DNA of 64,000 nt from Prevotella sp. (lineage in GTDB: Bacteria > Bacteroidota > Bacteroidia > Bacteroidales > Bacteroidaceae): positions 1-64,000 of the forward strand of contig JAEEQB010000005.1 in NCBI GenBank assembly GCA_016285075.1, read 5' to 3'. The notes beneath the pieces were generated by a model that was given only the letters and a program-made list of their open reading frames with translations, ran no database searches and was not told the DNA's origin. Position 1 is the stretch's first letter, and every line of letters starts with the position of its first letter. This document shows, one piece after another, positions 24,556 to 35,000 of this stretch. The translations under genes were made by a program, and so were the position numbers.

Positions 24556-26397
24556 TTAATAGACGGGAGTACCCGTGATGTTGGCATCGGCTACGCTACT
24601 GCCCCAACCGGGGTTCTGCTTCAGGATGCTCTCGTCACCTACGTTGTTAATCTGTGAGGGAGGAATCTGCAGGAATCCGTCGGTCTCAGCATAGCGTTTT
24701 GCCCAGCTGCTGGTGGCATGCTTCATGACAGTCCAGCGCTGAGTGTAGTTCACGCGGCTGCCGTTCTGGCGCTCCAAGGCCTTGGCAGCCTCGCAGCCCT
24801 CGCCACCGTTGATGCCCGACCAGCGACGCAGGTCGTTGAAGCGGATACCCTCGGCAGCCAGCTCCCAGCGCCGCTCGTCCTTGATGTTCTGCCAGCTGTA
24901 AGTGGTGGGCGACAGTCCTGCACGTGCGCGAACCTTATTCATTTGAGTAGCATCACCTGTCAGCTCACTCTGCATCAGCATGACGTCGGCCAGGCGCAGC
25001 AGCATGATGTCGGCGAAATGGTCGCCCTGGAACGAGTTACCGTTGTTGTTGGCATCTGCTGTGTTCTTGGTGCGGTACACACCCCACCAGGTGTAGACGG
25101 CGCTATGGTCGCCCCAGTTGGTCTCCGAGCAGGTGACGGGCATCCATTTCTTGTTGTAGTAGCCGGCATCCTCCGAGCAAGAGGTGGTGAACACGAACTT
25201 CTCGCAGTCGTTCACTGCATCGAGGATAGTAGCCTTCTTTCGGGGGTCGGCATCGCTCCAGTCATCCCAGAGGTTAGCATTGATAGTACCCTGGCCCCAG
25301 CCCTGTCCGAAGGGGAAGGTGTTCTGATCGCCATTGGCAGTACCGGCACCGTCATCATCACAGCGCAGACCCAGATAAAGTGAAGCCTGATTGACAAAGC
25401 CCATACCGATGGTACCGTTCCAAGAACCGCAGTTCATGAATTGTACCTGGAACATCTCTTCCTCATTGCCGTTGCCAGCCCAGAACTTGCCATTGTCAGC
25501 CAGATCTTTCACAAAGTCATAGTCGGGAGCTGTATACTCGTTGGTGTACTGCCACAGCAGACGATAGTCTTCCACCAGTTTGTAGCCACCGTTGTTGATA
25601 GCATCGTTCAGGTAGTCAATAACCTTCTGCTTGGAGAGGGGACCGCTGACACCTTCCTGCTCAGGCAATTCCACATCGGCAAGATTGGCAGTAGCCAGCT
25701 CGCCAGCCTTCTTGTAGAAGCCCTGATAGAACATATAGGCACGTGCCAAATAACCCTCGGCAGCACCCTTGGTGGCGTGTCCGTCGCCACGGGTAGTATA
25801 ACCATGACTCATCAGCTCAGAAGCGCTGACGAAGTCGGCCAGGATGTGCGGATAAATCACACTCTCAGCATCTTGCTGGGGGCAGGGATCGGGAGCGGCG
25901 GGAGCCCAGTAGGCGGGGATGTTGCCCCAGAACTGTGAGCCCCAGAGATAGAACAGGCCACGCATGAAGTAAGCCTCGCCCAGCAACTGGTTACGGGTTT
26001 TCTCCTGACCTGTCCAGTCGAAGGCGTCTACAGCAAAGATGATAGCGTTGGCACGGGCAATACCCACGTAGGTGCTATGCCAGGCCTTGTCGAAGAGTCC
26101 ATCCTTGTTGGTGGTGAGGTGGCCGATGGCGTGAGCCTCGACGTCACCAGTACCGCCGGCACCGTTGGCATCGTCAGACATGATATAGTTCACGAGCCAG
26201 GGTGACTGCAAGGGGTCGTTGTTGAATTGGTTCATCACACCGTAGAGAGCAGCCAACTCCTTGTTCAGGTCATCGGCAGAAGCCGGGTAGTTGTTGGTAG
26301 TAGCCTCGGTGTAGTTTGAGGAATCGAGGAAGTCCTCACACGACGTGAGTCCGAAGGTGAAGGCGGCCGCGATTGCCATTAAATATATCTTTTTCAT
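24556..26397 (-). CDS. SusD/RagB-family nutrient-uptake lipoprotein
   Basis: 613 residues, lipobox FGLTSCEDFLD (Cys 20). Typical SusD features: NNYPASADDLNKELAALYGVM at the N-terminus, TPR-like helices (NQLLGEAYFMRGLFYLW), and a C-terminal segment RRWELAAEGIRFNDLRRW that is almost diagnostic for the family. SusD caps the SusC barrel and captures oligosaccharide. It lies 42 nt after susC in the same operon. Confidence 0.94.
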   Translation of the reverse strand: MKKIYLMAIAAAFTFGLTSCEDFLDSSNYTEATTNNYPASADDLNKELAALYGVMNQFNNDPLQSPWLVNYIMSDDANGAGGTGDVEAHAIGHLTTNKDGLFDKAWHSTYVGIARANAIIFAVDAFDWTGQEKTRNQLLGEAYFMRGLFYLWGSQFWGNIPAYWAPAAPDPCPQQDAESVIYPHILADFVSASELMSHGYTTRGDGHATKGAAEGYLARAYMFYQGFYKKAGELATANLADVELPEQEGVSGPLSKQKVIDYLNDAINNGGYKLVEDYRLLWQYTNEYTAPDYDFVKDLADNGKFWAGNGNEEEMFQVQFMNCGSWNGTIGMGFVNQASLYLGLRCDDDGAGTANGDQNTFPFGQGWGQGTINANLWDDWSDADPRKKATILDAVNDCEKFVFTTSCSEDAGYYNKKWMPVTCSETNWGDHSAVYTWWGVYRTKNTADANNNGNSFQGDHFADIMLLRLADVMLMQSELTGDATQMNKVRARAGLSPTTYSWQNIKDERRWELAAEGIRFNDLRRWSGINGGEGCEAAKALERQNGSRVNYTQRWTVMKHATSSWAKRYAETDGFLQIPPSQINNVGDESILKQNPGWGSSVADANITGTPVY

Positions 26398-26439
26398 ATT
26401 CTAATATATCTGAGTTTTTAAGTTCATTAGTTCACGAGT

Positions 26440-29400
26440 TTACTTCACCTCAGAGATGATGACCGAGCGAGAGAGTTGCTCATCGTTGAAATACATATAG
26501 TCAACGCCACCCTTAGAGTCCTTAACCAGCTGAGAGGCAGGAACGCCGTATTTGTTGACGAGGATGTCGTAAACGTTCTGTGCACGGCCCTGAGCCAGCA
26601 CGGTGTTGCCCTCGGGCGTACCGGTCTGCTTGTCGGCGTAGCCAATGACGTTGTACTTCTTGTTCGGAGTGGCCTTAATCATCTGTGCCACGGTTTCGAG
26701 GTTCACCAGTTCGCGGTTCACCACGTCAGTGGTGTTCACTACGAAGTTCACTAAGTAGGGGAATGTGATAGTCTTGTCGATGGTCTTCACCACCTCCTTG
26801 GCTGGCTGGTTGCGCAGCTTGTCGTTCTCTGCCTGCAGGGCAGCAATCTGAGCATTCAGACGGTCGAGCTCGCTGTTGTCAACAGCAGCGGGGATGACAG
26901 GAGCCTTGGTGGGGGCAGCCTTCTCGTCCTTGCCCTTGAAAGTGATGCTGGCACCTACGAGGAACGTGCGGGCTGAGGGATACAGACCTACATCGATACC
27001 ACGGATAAAGTTCTGGTTGTTAGCACTCTTACCACCATCGGACGTACACTCAGGATCCACACCTGTGTAACCAGTGAAGGTATAGAGGTTCTGGGCCTGC
27101 ACATAGAGACGCAGTTTAGAGAAGTAATCGTTTTTCCACAGACGTGCGAAGTCGTAGCCCAGAGTAACGTTCTGGATGCGGAAGTAGTCGGCATCCTGCA
27201 TGTAGAGGTCGCTTACCCACTGATTGGCCTCACCACCTACGAGCAGGCGGGGACGCTCATTGTTGGTGCCCTCACCGTGCCAGCGGTCGAAGGCATCCAC
27301 TGTGTAGCTGTCGAACGGTGTAGCGAGCAGAGCTGTGCGGTAGCACTGCATGATCTGCTGGCCGAAAGCTCCGTAACCAGTCACACCAAAGTCAAGCCCC
27401 TTCCACTCGAAGCCCAGGTTCACACCAAGGGTCATGTCGGGATGAGGGTTACCTATTTCGTGGCGGTCGCTGGCGTAGTCAATCTTGCCATCTCCGTTGA
27501 AGTCATCCCAGATGGGATCGCCAGGAGCGGCTTTATCGAGCACGGCCTTGCCAGCCTTGCGGGCAGCATCGATCTCACCCAGGCTCTGCCAGATACCATT
27601 GTGGCTCATACCCGAGAAATAGCCAATGGGATGTCCCTTTTCCACCACACTTACGTAGCTGGAGTTCTGGAACAGGGTGCTGGCATAAGTATCGTCTGCA
27701 CCAATGCGGCCTACGCCGTCAGGACCGGCGGCAACAGCCAGACGCGTTACCTCGTTCTTGTTCGTAGCGAAGTTCACACCCACGTTGTAGTTAAAGTCAC
27801 TTCCAATCTGGTCACGCCATGTCAGACCCACCTCAAAACCGGTATTCTCAATGTCACCACCGTTGATGTAGGCAGGATCCTCATAACCTAGTACCTCGTT
27901 CATAGGAGCCTGTACCAGCCAGTCCTTTGTAGTCTTCTTGTACCAGTCGAAGGCCAGGCCGAGTTTGCCGCCGATGAAGCGGGCATCGATACCGAGGTCG
28001 AGCTGCTCAGAGGTCTCCCAAGTGATGTCTTCATTGGGCACGTTACGGGCATAAGCACCTGTCTGGTAGATATTCGAACTGACCGTATTGATCATGTCAG
28101 AAGAGAACTTGTAGCCATAGTCGGGATAGCCTGTGGGCGAGAAACCCATGTTCGACAGATAGTAGTAATTACCAATCTGGCAGTTACCGTTCTGACCCCA
28201 GCTGGCGCGGAGCTTCAGGAAGTCAAGCCAAGAGCTGGTGCCCTGCATGAACTTCTCGTTGGTGATGACCCAACCGGCCGATACAGAGGGGAAGTAACCC
28301 CAGCGCTTGCCGCGTGCGAAGTTCGAACTGCCGTCAGCACGGATGATAGCGGTCAGCATGTATTTCTCGTCGTAGTTCCAGTTGGCACGTCCGAAGAACG
28401 AGGCGATGCTACCCTGCATGGGGTTGTCATAGCCAGAGTGGCCGGTCATGTACTGCTGCTCGTAGTTTGAGGGGATATTATAGTTCCAGCCATTGTAAAT
28501 CAGTGAGTTGAGGTTCTCCTCACCCACCTTGAAGTTGTTGCTCAGACCCATGCTCCACTGTGAACGTTCGAAACTCTGGCCTACCAACACGTCAATGTTG
28601 TGCTTACCAATCTGCGGCAGTGCATAGCTCAGGGTGTTCTCCATGGAGAAGCTCGAGCCCTCGTTGGCACTCATGTTCATGCTGTAGTTGGTATTCTGAT
28701 AAGTATAGTTCTTACTGAAGGGCAGGGTGACATCACGGTGGTTGTCGCCGCTATAACCCGTATTGAACTGTCCGCGGTACTTCAAGTTCTTGATAGGCTC
28801 GATGATCCAGTAGATGGTAGCACCCACGCCGTAGTCGCGGTTCTTGTTGATGGCAGCATAGTCACCGTTCATAAAGGCCACTAACGGCTGCTTGTAGATA
28901 TTGGTACTGTAGCCTGCGCCGTTCTCCTTAAAGTTGGTCAGGGTACCGTCAGCATTGTGAGCTTCCACCAGCGGACTGGCGTTGTAGGCATCCTGCATGA
29001 TGTTCCAGTAACCATTACCCTCTGCCAGGTCGTGTGAACGGTGATACCAATAGCTCACGTTCTCACCGATGGTCACGATGTCGTGGGTCTTACCGCGCCA
29101 GATGACATGCTCAGAGTTGATGCGGCCGCCATAGCGACGGAAGTCAGAGGCGTTGCTGCCACCCATGATACCTTCATTGAAGCTGTAGTTCAAGCTCATG
29201 CTGAACTTCGAACGGTCAGTACCGCCTGACAGTGTCACTGCGTGGCTGTACTGCAGGGCGTTCTTGTTCTCGTACTCCTTGAACCAGTCAGTGCCTTCCC
29301 AACCGCCGTTTACTTTGTCGATAATGCTCTGTGGCACGTTCTTCGACCAGTCAATGGCTGTACCATAAGTGTTGAACCATGTCTCGTTGATCAGCTGCAT

Positions 29401-30234
29401 GTACTGTTGGGCATTCACCACGCCAGGCACCTTGTAGGCATTCGAGATACCTACATAGCCGTCGTAGTTCACCGTCAGTGCACCTGCCTTACCCTGCTTG
29501 GTGGTCACCAGAATGACACCATTGGCAGCACGGGCACCGTAGATGGCTGCCGAGGCAGCGTCCTTCAGCACGTCGATGCTCTCAATATCGTTGGGGTTCA
29601 GACCGTTCAGGCCGTTGTCGGCAGTACCGGCATTGATACCGTCAATCACCAGCAGCGGAGAAGAAGTACCAATGGTACCTACACCACGGATGTTCACCTT
29701 GAAGCCCTTGCCAGGCTGAGCAGAGCTCTGGGCAATGTTCACACCAGGGCTTGAGGCCTGCATGGCTGACAGAGCATTGGTGGTGTTGAGTTTGGCAATA
29801 TCCTCACCCTTTACCTGCACCGTAGCACCTGTGACCAGCTTCTTCTTCTGGACACCATAACCTACGACTACCACTTCCTCCAGTGAGGTGGCGTCTTCCT
29901 TCATCAGGATGTTAAAGCTGGACTGGTTGCCCACTTTGATCTCCTGTTTGATAAAGCCGATGTAGCTCACCACGATGGTTGCACCGGGCTTCACTGAGAG
30001 CGTGAAATTACCGTCGAAGTCGGTAACCGTACCGTTGCTGGTACCTTTCTCGATGACGCTGGCACCGATAATCGGCCCCATCGCATCGCTTACAGTACCA
30101 GTAACCCTTTTCGCTTGCTGCACAGCCTGGGCACTGGCCTCAGGACTGGCGGCAAAGGCTGTCTGCGGGAAGCTCATCCCCATAAGGGAACAGGCACCCA
30201 GCAACAGCGCTGTCTTCCTAAAAGTTTGCTTCAT
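26440..30234 (-). CDS. SusC/RagA TonB-dependent transporter with C-terminal OmpA-like domain
   Basis: 1264 residues, longer than a usual SusC (about 1000-1050). Order: signal peptide; carboxypeptidase-regulatory-like domain (VTGTVSDAMGPIIGASVIEK); TonB box region and plug (EEVVVVGYGVQKKKLVTG; INIRGVGT-type motif; LLVIDGI); 22-strand barrel ending near residue 1095 (SARTFLVGASITFKG). It does not stop there: a Pro/Ala linker, a coiled coil (LNAQIAALQAENDKLR) and about 130 residues like OmpA C-terminal domains follow (VIGYADKQTG...GRAQNVYDILV...YGVPASQL). OmpA-like domains bind peptidoglycan. The frame is continuous, so this is a true fusion, not two genes. First gene of the operon. Confidence 0.92.
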   Translation of the reverse strand: MKQTFRKTALLLGACSLMGMSFPQTAFAASPEASAQAVQQAKRVTGTVSDAMGPIIGASVIEKGTSNGTVTDFDGNFTLSVKPGATIVVSYIGFIKQEIKVGNQSSFNILMKEDATSLEEVVVVGYGVQKKKLVTGATVQVKGEDIAKLNTTNALSAMQASSPGVNIAQSSAQPGKGFKVNIRGVGTIGTSSPLLVIDGINAGTADNGLNGLNPNDIESIDVLKDAASAAIYGARAANGVILVTTKQGKAGALTVNYDGYVGISNAYKVPGVVNAQQYMQLINETWFNTYGTAIDWSKNVPQSIIDKVNGGWEGTDWFKEYENKNALQYSHAVTLSGGTDRSKFSMSLNYSFNEGIMGGSNASDFRRYGGRINSEHVIWRGKTHDIVTIGENVSYWYHRSHDLAEGNGYWNIMQDAYNASPLVEAHNADGTLTNFKENGAGYSTNIYKQPLVAFMNGDYAAINKNRDYGVGATIYWIIEPIKNLKYRGQFNTGYSGDNHRDVTLPFSKNYTYQNTNYSMNMSANEGSSFSMENTLSYALPQIGKHNIDVLVGQSFERSQWSMGLSNNFKVGEENLNSLIYNGWNYNIPSNYEQQYMTGHSGYDNPMQGSIASFFGRANWNYDEKYMLTAIIRADGSSNFARGKRWGYFPSVSAGWVITNEKFMQGTSSWLDFLKLRASWGQNGNCQIGNYYYLSNMGFSPTGYPDYGYKFSSDMINTVSSNIYQTGAYARNVPNEDITWETSEQLDLGIDARFIGGKLGLAFDWYKKTTKDWLVQAPMNEVLGYEDPAYINGGDIENTGFEVGLTWRDQIGSDFNYNVGVNFATNKNEVTRLAVAAGPDGVGRIGADDTYASTLFQNSSYVSVVEKGHPIGYFSGMSHNGIWQSLGEIDAARKAGKAVLDKAAPGDPIWDDFNGDGKIDYASDRHEIGNPHPDMTLGVNLGFEWKGLDFGVTGYGAFGQQIMQCYRTALLATPFDSYTVDAFDRWHGEGTNNERPRLLVGGEANQWVSDLYMQDADYFRIQNVTLGYDFARLWKNDYFSKLRLYVQAQNLYTFTGYTGVDPECTSDGGKSANNQNFIRGIDVGLYPSARTFLVGASITFKGKDEKAAPTKAPVIPAAVDNSELDRLNAQIAALQAENDKLRNQPAKEVVKTIDKTITFPYLVNFVVNTTDVVNRELVNLETVAQMIKATPNKKYNVIGYADKQTGTPEGNTVLAQGRAQNVYDILVNKYGVPASQLVKDSKGGVDYMYFNDEQLSRSVIISEVK

Positions 30235-30305
30235 ACTTAAGTAATTAGTTAGTACTATTTATATATAAACAATGTTCTATGATGATTGATGCGTTTTACC
30301 ACGGT

Positions 30306-30314
30306 GCAAAGTTA
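30306..30314 (-). promoter_or_regulatory. -7 box of the susC operon
   Basis: TAACTTTGC on the minus strand, about 72 nt before the susC ATG. The region 30315-30440 is shared with the divergent comF promoter (TAAATTTGC, 30435-30443). No perfect TTTG -33 is seen, consistent with a need for an activator; none is encoded nearby. Confidence 0.5.
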
Positions 30315-30463
30315 AATTAATTTTATGAAACAGTAGCATACTTTTTTGTTAAAGTTTGGTACTTTTTTGTCATTTTTCCTTTTTGGGCACAAAAAAGCCT
30401 GAAAAGTATCAGCCAATAATCCAAGAAAAAGCTGTAAATTTGCAGCAGTTTTGCTGATTTGGT

Positions 30464-31198
30464 ATGAAAACAGAAAGCACAAGAGTGAAAGAAATGCCTG
30501 TACATAGCTTCTGGAGCCGGCTGTTCGACCTGATCTCTCCGCGAATGTGTGTCGTGTGTGGCTGTCGATTGGCAGTCAGTGAAGAAGTGTTATGCAGCAA
30601 GTGCAACTTTCACCTTCCGAGGACAGGTTTCCAGTGCGATGCGCTGGAAAACAATATGGCCAAGATGCTGTGGGGACGCATTCCTGTTGAACGGGTGGCT
30701 GCACTATTCTATTACGAGGCCCATTCGAAGCCTAGACACATCATCTACGACCTGAAATATCATAACCATCCGGAGATAGGACAGGTGATGGGACGTATGA
30801 TGGCTTTGGAGTTCATGCCCAGCGGATTCTTCGAGGGTATCGATGGCATAGTGCCTGTTCCCTTGGCAAGGAAGCGGCAACGGCAGCGTGGCTACAACCA
30901 AAGCGAGATGATTGCGGAAGGTATCAGAGAGGCAACAGGTATCCCTATATATAATAAGGTAGTAAGCCGTTCCGCTTTCTTGGAGAGTCAAACACATCTG
31001 GGCCGGTGGGACCGTAATGACAATGTGGAAGGAATCTTCCAACTGATCGGTGACGGTAGCAACATCCGTGGCAAGCATCTGCTGATGGTGGATGATGTGG
31101 TGACGACAGGAGCTACCGTTGTGGCCTGTGGGCAGGAACTGCTGAAGTCAGGCGATGTCAGGTTAAGTGTACTCTCATTAGGTTATGTGAAGCACTGA
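30464..31198 (+). CDS. comF: ComF-family phosphoribosyltransferase-like protein
   Basis: 244 residues. An N-terminal zinc ribbon (CVVCGCRL...CSKC) is followed by a type I phosphoribosyltransferase fold with the PRPP-binding loop LLMVDDVVTTGATVVACG and the family motif RGYNQSEMIAEGI. ComF proteins take part in DNA uptake/processing in naturally competent bacteria, and the role in Bacteroidota is not settled. The ATG at 30464 is used; an alternative is M11. Divergent from susC. Confidence 0.9.
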   Translation: MKTESTRVKEMPVHSFWSRLFDLISPRMCVVCGCRLAVSEEVLCSKCNFHLPRTGFQCDALENNMAKMLWGRIPVERVAALFYYEAHSKPRHIIYDLKYHNHPEIGQVMGRMMALEFMPSGFFEGIDGIVPVPLARKRQRQRGYNQSEMIAEGIREATGIPIYNKVVSRSAFLESQTHLGRWDRNDNVEGIFQLIGDGSNIRGKHLLMVDDVVTTGATVVACGQELLKSGDVRLSVLSLGYVKH

Positions 31199-31326
31199 GG
31201 TAACGTCAAAAAAGTCCCGCTGCCAAGAGGACTGAGGGGCCGAAGGGAGATTCCGTGCGTGTGATGGCCAGCGGAGACTTGTAGGGGTGCCTTCACGCTG
31301 GGCTTGCTCTTTATTCCAAGGTACAC

Positions 31327-31515
31327 CTAGACATCCTTGTTGTCGTTCGATTTCAGCGATGTGAGTGTCTGCGTGGCGGCATCCAATGAGAATAAGCCAT
31401 TGTCCTCGCCGTTGCGCGCCTTGCTGTTGTCGGGTGACTGCCCGAAAATCTGCACGTCGTTCCTGTCCCAGGTGACGCCTTCCTCATAATACTGACCTAA
31501 TGTGACCTTTACCAA
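31327..31515 (-). pseudogene. Short gene relic between comF and the Ig-like lipoprotein gene
   Basis: 62 codons from a TTG, with no ATG. The frame runs upstream into the terminator of the next gene, so there is no independent start signal. The sequence reads like part of a secreted protein (VTWDRNDVQIFGQSPDNS). Nothing recognisable remains. 31199-31326 holds no supported gene. Confidence 0.25.
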
Positions 31516-31537
31516 CTGATTAAACCTGTTAATAGAA

Positions 31538-31571
31538 TTATCCCCGAAACCTTGTGGGGCCTCGGGGATAA
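31538..31571 (-). terminator. Hairpin after the Ig-like lipoprotein gene
   Basis: Perfect 10-bp stem TTATCCCCGA / TCGGGGATAA, 28 nt after the stop codon at 31599. Confidence 0.65.
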
Positions 31572-31598
31572 CAGATGAGAGGGAGTTAACGTTATAGA

Positions 31599-32027
31599 CT
31601 ACTTCCTTTTCCTAATTTCTGCTTCAGCTTGGTCAATGGCATCATTCACACCCAAGATTTCGTCGGCAACTGTCAAGGTAATAGTTTGGCCGATTTCTGC
31701 ATTATTAATCGACTTCACTGTGATAGTGACAGTGCCCTCTCCAACGGCAGTAACAATGCCGTCAACAGTCACTGTAGCCACGTCGTTGTTGTCTGATATG
31801 AATATCACCGAAGGGTCGGTGGCATTGGCGGGAGCCACAGTCACTGTCAGCTGAAGAGTACTACCTATGGCCATGGATCCAACATCGCCATGAATACTTG
31901 GCCCAGTAATGGTGATACCCGTTACAGCCACATCCATATCGTCCACAGGGTTTTCGATGAAAGGTCCGCACGCAGAAATCAGATTGGCTGTCATAAGAAT
32001 AGCCAACATTTTACATATCTTTTTCAT
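31599..32027 (-). CDS. Lipoprotein with a bacterial Ig-like (BIG2) domain
   Basis: The start is placed at the ATG at 32027 (MKKICKMLAILMTANLISACGP), giving 142 residues with lipobox Cys 20; the track adds 8 residues. One Ig-like domain follows: VTGITITGPS, LTVTVAPANATDPSVIF, DNNDVATVTVDGIVTAVGEGTVTITV, the classic BIG_2 signature. A short Lys/Arg tail ends it. Probably a surface or adhesin-type lipoprotein; it follows the giant metallophosphoesterase gene by 41 nt and may be its operon partner. Confidence 0.78.
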   Translation of the reverse strand: MKKICKMLAILMTANLISACGPFIENPVDDMDVAVTGITITGPSIHGDVGSMAIGSTLQLTVTVAPANATDPSVIFISDNNDVATVTVDGIVTAVGEGTVTITVKSINNAEIGQTITLTVADEILGVNDAIDQAEAEIRKRK

Positions 32028-32068
32028 ACCTCTAATTCTATTAATGTTCATTTTTTCCTTGTTTCACT

Positions 32069-35000
32069 TCACTTTACTACAACTTTATGTCCATTTAGGA
32101 TATATATGCCCTTCTTCGTAGGTTTGTCGATGCGATTACCCAGAAGGTCATACCAACGGTCGGTACCATCAGGATTCAAGGTGTGGATGTCTGTGATAGC
32201 ACCATCTACAATGCTCATCACGCGAGCGGCAGCACCATTCAGTTTCAATACGGCCTTGCCAGCAGGCGTCTTCGAACCGTTGTCTAACAGCGAGTGGAAC
32301 TCATTGTTCTTCAGAGCCCAGTAGTAGCCAGAGACGAAGTTTGTGGGCACTATAACGGGCACTAATTGATTATCGGCGTAGCTTTGGGCGTTGTCAGTCG
32401 TAACTTCGTCGCCGCTCTTCTTCGTGCCAGGTATGGCTATAATTTCATAGCTTGACCCCTTCTCGCCCTTCATGAGTATGCCGTTGTTGGCCTTGATGAC
32501 CTTTTGGCCATCCACGGTCAGTTCAGCGTTGCTAATCTCGTTCGCCAATACCTGCGTTGTATTGAACTGTCTACTTGCATAGGCAGTAAGACCCTCAGGC
32601 AGCAGCACGTCCACACCAGCCGATAGTGTGAACCAGTCGTTGACGGCAGTAAGGATGGTCATGATCTTACCTGCCTCGAAGAGTTCCTTCAGGGCTGGGT
32701 CGAGTGCATATTTTGCCAGCTGTCCTAATGGAACTTGGACATTCACATCTGCAGGCAGTGCACCTTCTGCAATCTTGATGGGCTCGTCCGTCTCAGGCAA
32801 GATGATGTTCGTGATGCCAGTTACGCCTTCGAGGGCGTCAGCGGTGATGTTCGTCAGCCTATAGCCCTGGATGGTGGCAGGAATAGTGATGGTGGTGGCT
32901 TCGGCAGCTGGTTCTACCTTCGTCAGATCAGCGGTCTTGTTGGCCTCATGAGTCACCTCGGCAGTAAGCTTTGACGATGGATTGTCTGTGGTTTGTGCCG
33001 TGAGCACCTTGGTCACGATGCTTACCTTCAATGATGCAGGCTCAGTATCTTTGTGGTTGGCGTCGCCCTCAACCATATAGTACACGGTGTACTCTTTTTT
33101 ATCCTTACCTTTTGGCACATCGGTACTGAAGTTCTTGCCATCGAGCGAGAACTTCATCGTGCCACCTTCGACAGTGACAGGGATGATGAGCTCCTGCTCC
33201 TCACCGCTATAGGTAAGCCCGGTCTTGGGGGTGGGAGCAGCGGTGATGTTGGCAATGTCTACTTTGTTGATGGTGAACTTCTGCGTAAGTCCGGTCTTTG
33301 GCAGTTTGTAATTCTCGTTGCTCAGCGCAGTGGCGGTGACGGTGTAGTGACCGGCATTGGTTTCTGCGCCGGAAACGATCACCTCGCATTTGTCACCGTT
33401 CACCAAGTCGTCGGCCTTCACGTAGGCGGAAGGAACGTGTTGCTGGTTGTCGTAGTCGAACTCGAAGGGCTCGCTCCATTCCACGGTCACCACCTTCGGA
33501 TTGACGGTAAGGGTACCGTCAGCGTAAGTGATAGCGTAGTTAGCGGAGCTGAGTCCGCTGGGGGTCATCTTGTAAGTGCCTACCTTGCCAAACTGTTTGT
33601 ACTCATGGGTGATGGTCAGTTTGCCGCTAAGCACAGCAGTTGTCTCGCCGTTGACGAATCCTTCATAGTTTGCGCCGAGGTCGGCAGGTGCATCGCCGTA
33701 GGTGATGGTAGTTGCGTTGTCTTTAGCCGTCACGGTTAGCGGTGCCTGCTTGATGGTAAACGTCTTCGTAGCTGTCTTGCCGTATTTTCCTGTACCCGTA
33801 ATGGTTACCGTGGCGGTTCCTGCGTTGATGTTGTTGTTGTAGCTCACCGTGTAGTCATTGTCGGCAGTTAGTACAGCATCGCCTAACGTCACGCTGCTCA
33901 CGGTAGGCTGTATGGCCTTTCCGGTGTAGGTGAACTGTGTTGTTTCTGTAGTTGAGGTACCGTCAGTGAGAGTGATGACAGCTTCGGCAATCGATGTCTT
34001 TGATGCGGAGGCGTCAGCAGATTTCACTAAGCGGACGGCAGAGCCTTCGCGCCGGTTCTGGGTGACGGCAGGATCGAGGTCAGATTCTGTGAACCATACC
34101 TGACATGCCTCCATCTCGGGTGTTCCCGTCATACCAGCCGACGGTGTGCTGCTCCAGTAGAAGCCTTTTTCGCCGATAAAGTCCAGACTCTTTCCTTTGG
34201 AGAAAAGACCTGCTGCAGGCAGGAATACGGCTCCAGCCTCCTCCATGGCAGCCCACTGATCGGCAGTATAGGTGTTGATGACAACTGTAGCAGCGTCTGA
34301 CTTCTTGTAGTAGGGACCAAATTCACTGACAGCGGGCTTTAGCTCCATGCCTCCCTCACTGTACGGTGTAAGGCTAATGCCTGCAGGCGTTTCCCATTCA
34401 TCAGGCAGAATGACGACACCCTGCACATTATTGACAGTAGCGTATGCCACTAACTTGTCGGCATTAGGACGCTCACAGAGGACATAGCTCCATTCGGACT
34501 TGCTTAGCGTGCGCCAGCCAGTGCCAAGACAGTCGATTACCTCCTGACTCTCACCCCACTCGGAAAAGTCACCCTTGAAGTAAGATTCTGCCTTGGATTC
34601 GTCGGAGTAGTTATAAGCGTAATAAGAACCGAGGTCGTTGTCGGCGGTGCTCCAGCAGAACAGGTCGAGAGTCGCAGAGGGGGCTATGCCTGTGGTGGTG
34701 TTCACCTTATTGCCCTCGCCGAGGATGTCGTACTGGTGTTCGGCCAGTGACCATACTTCCGTGTTGCGATTATAGCGCAGGTTGCCCTTGGCGAAACTAA
34801 TCTGCGTGCCATCAGCGCAAGTAGTAAACGCACCCTTCACTGGCTCTGCTTCTTCGCCGAGGGTAGTAAATACGGTTATGGGACTTTCGGGGCCTGTGGT
34901 GTCGTCATTATATACGGGCTCCACATAGGTCTCGTAGGTGGTGGCAGGCGTCAGGTTCTGAAGCATGTAGTCGGAAGGTGAGACATTGGGAACCGTCGTC

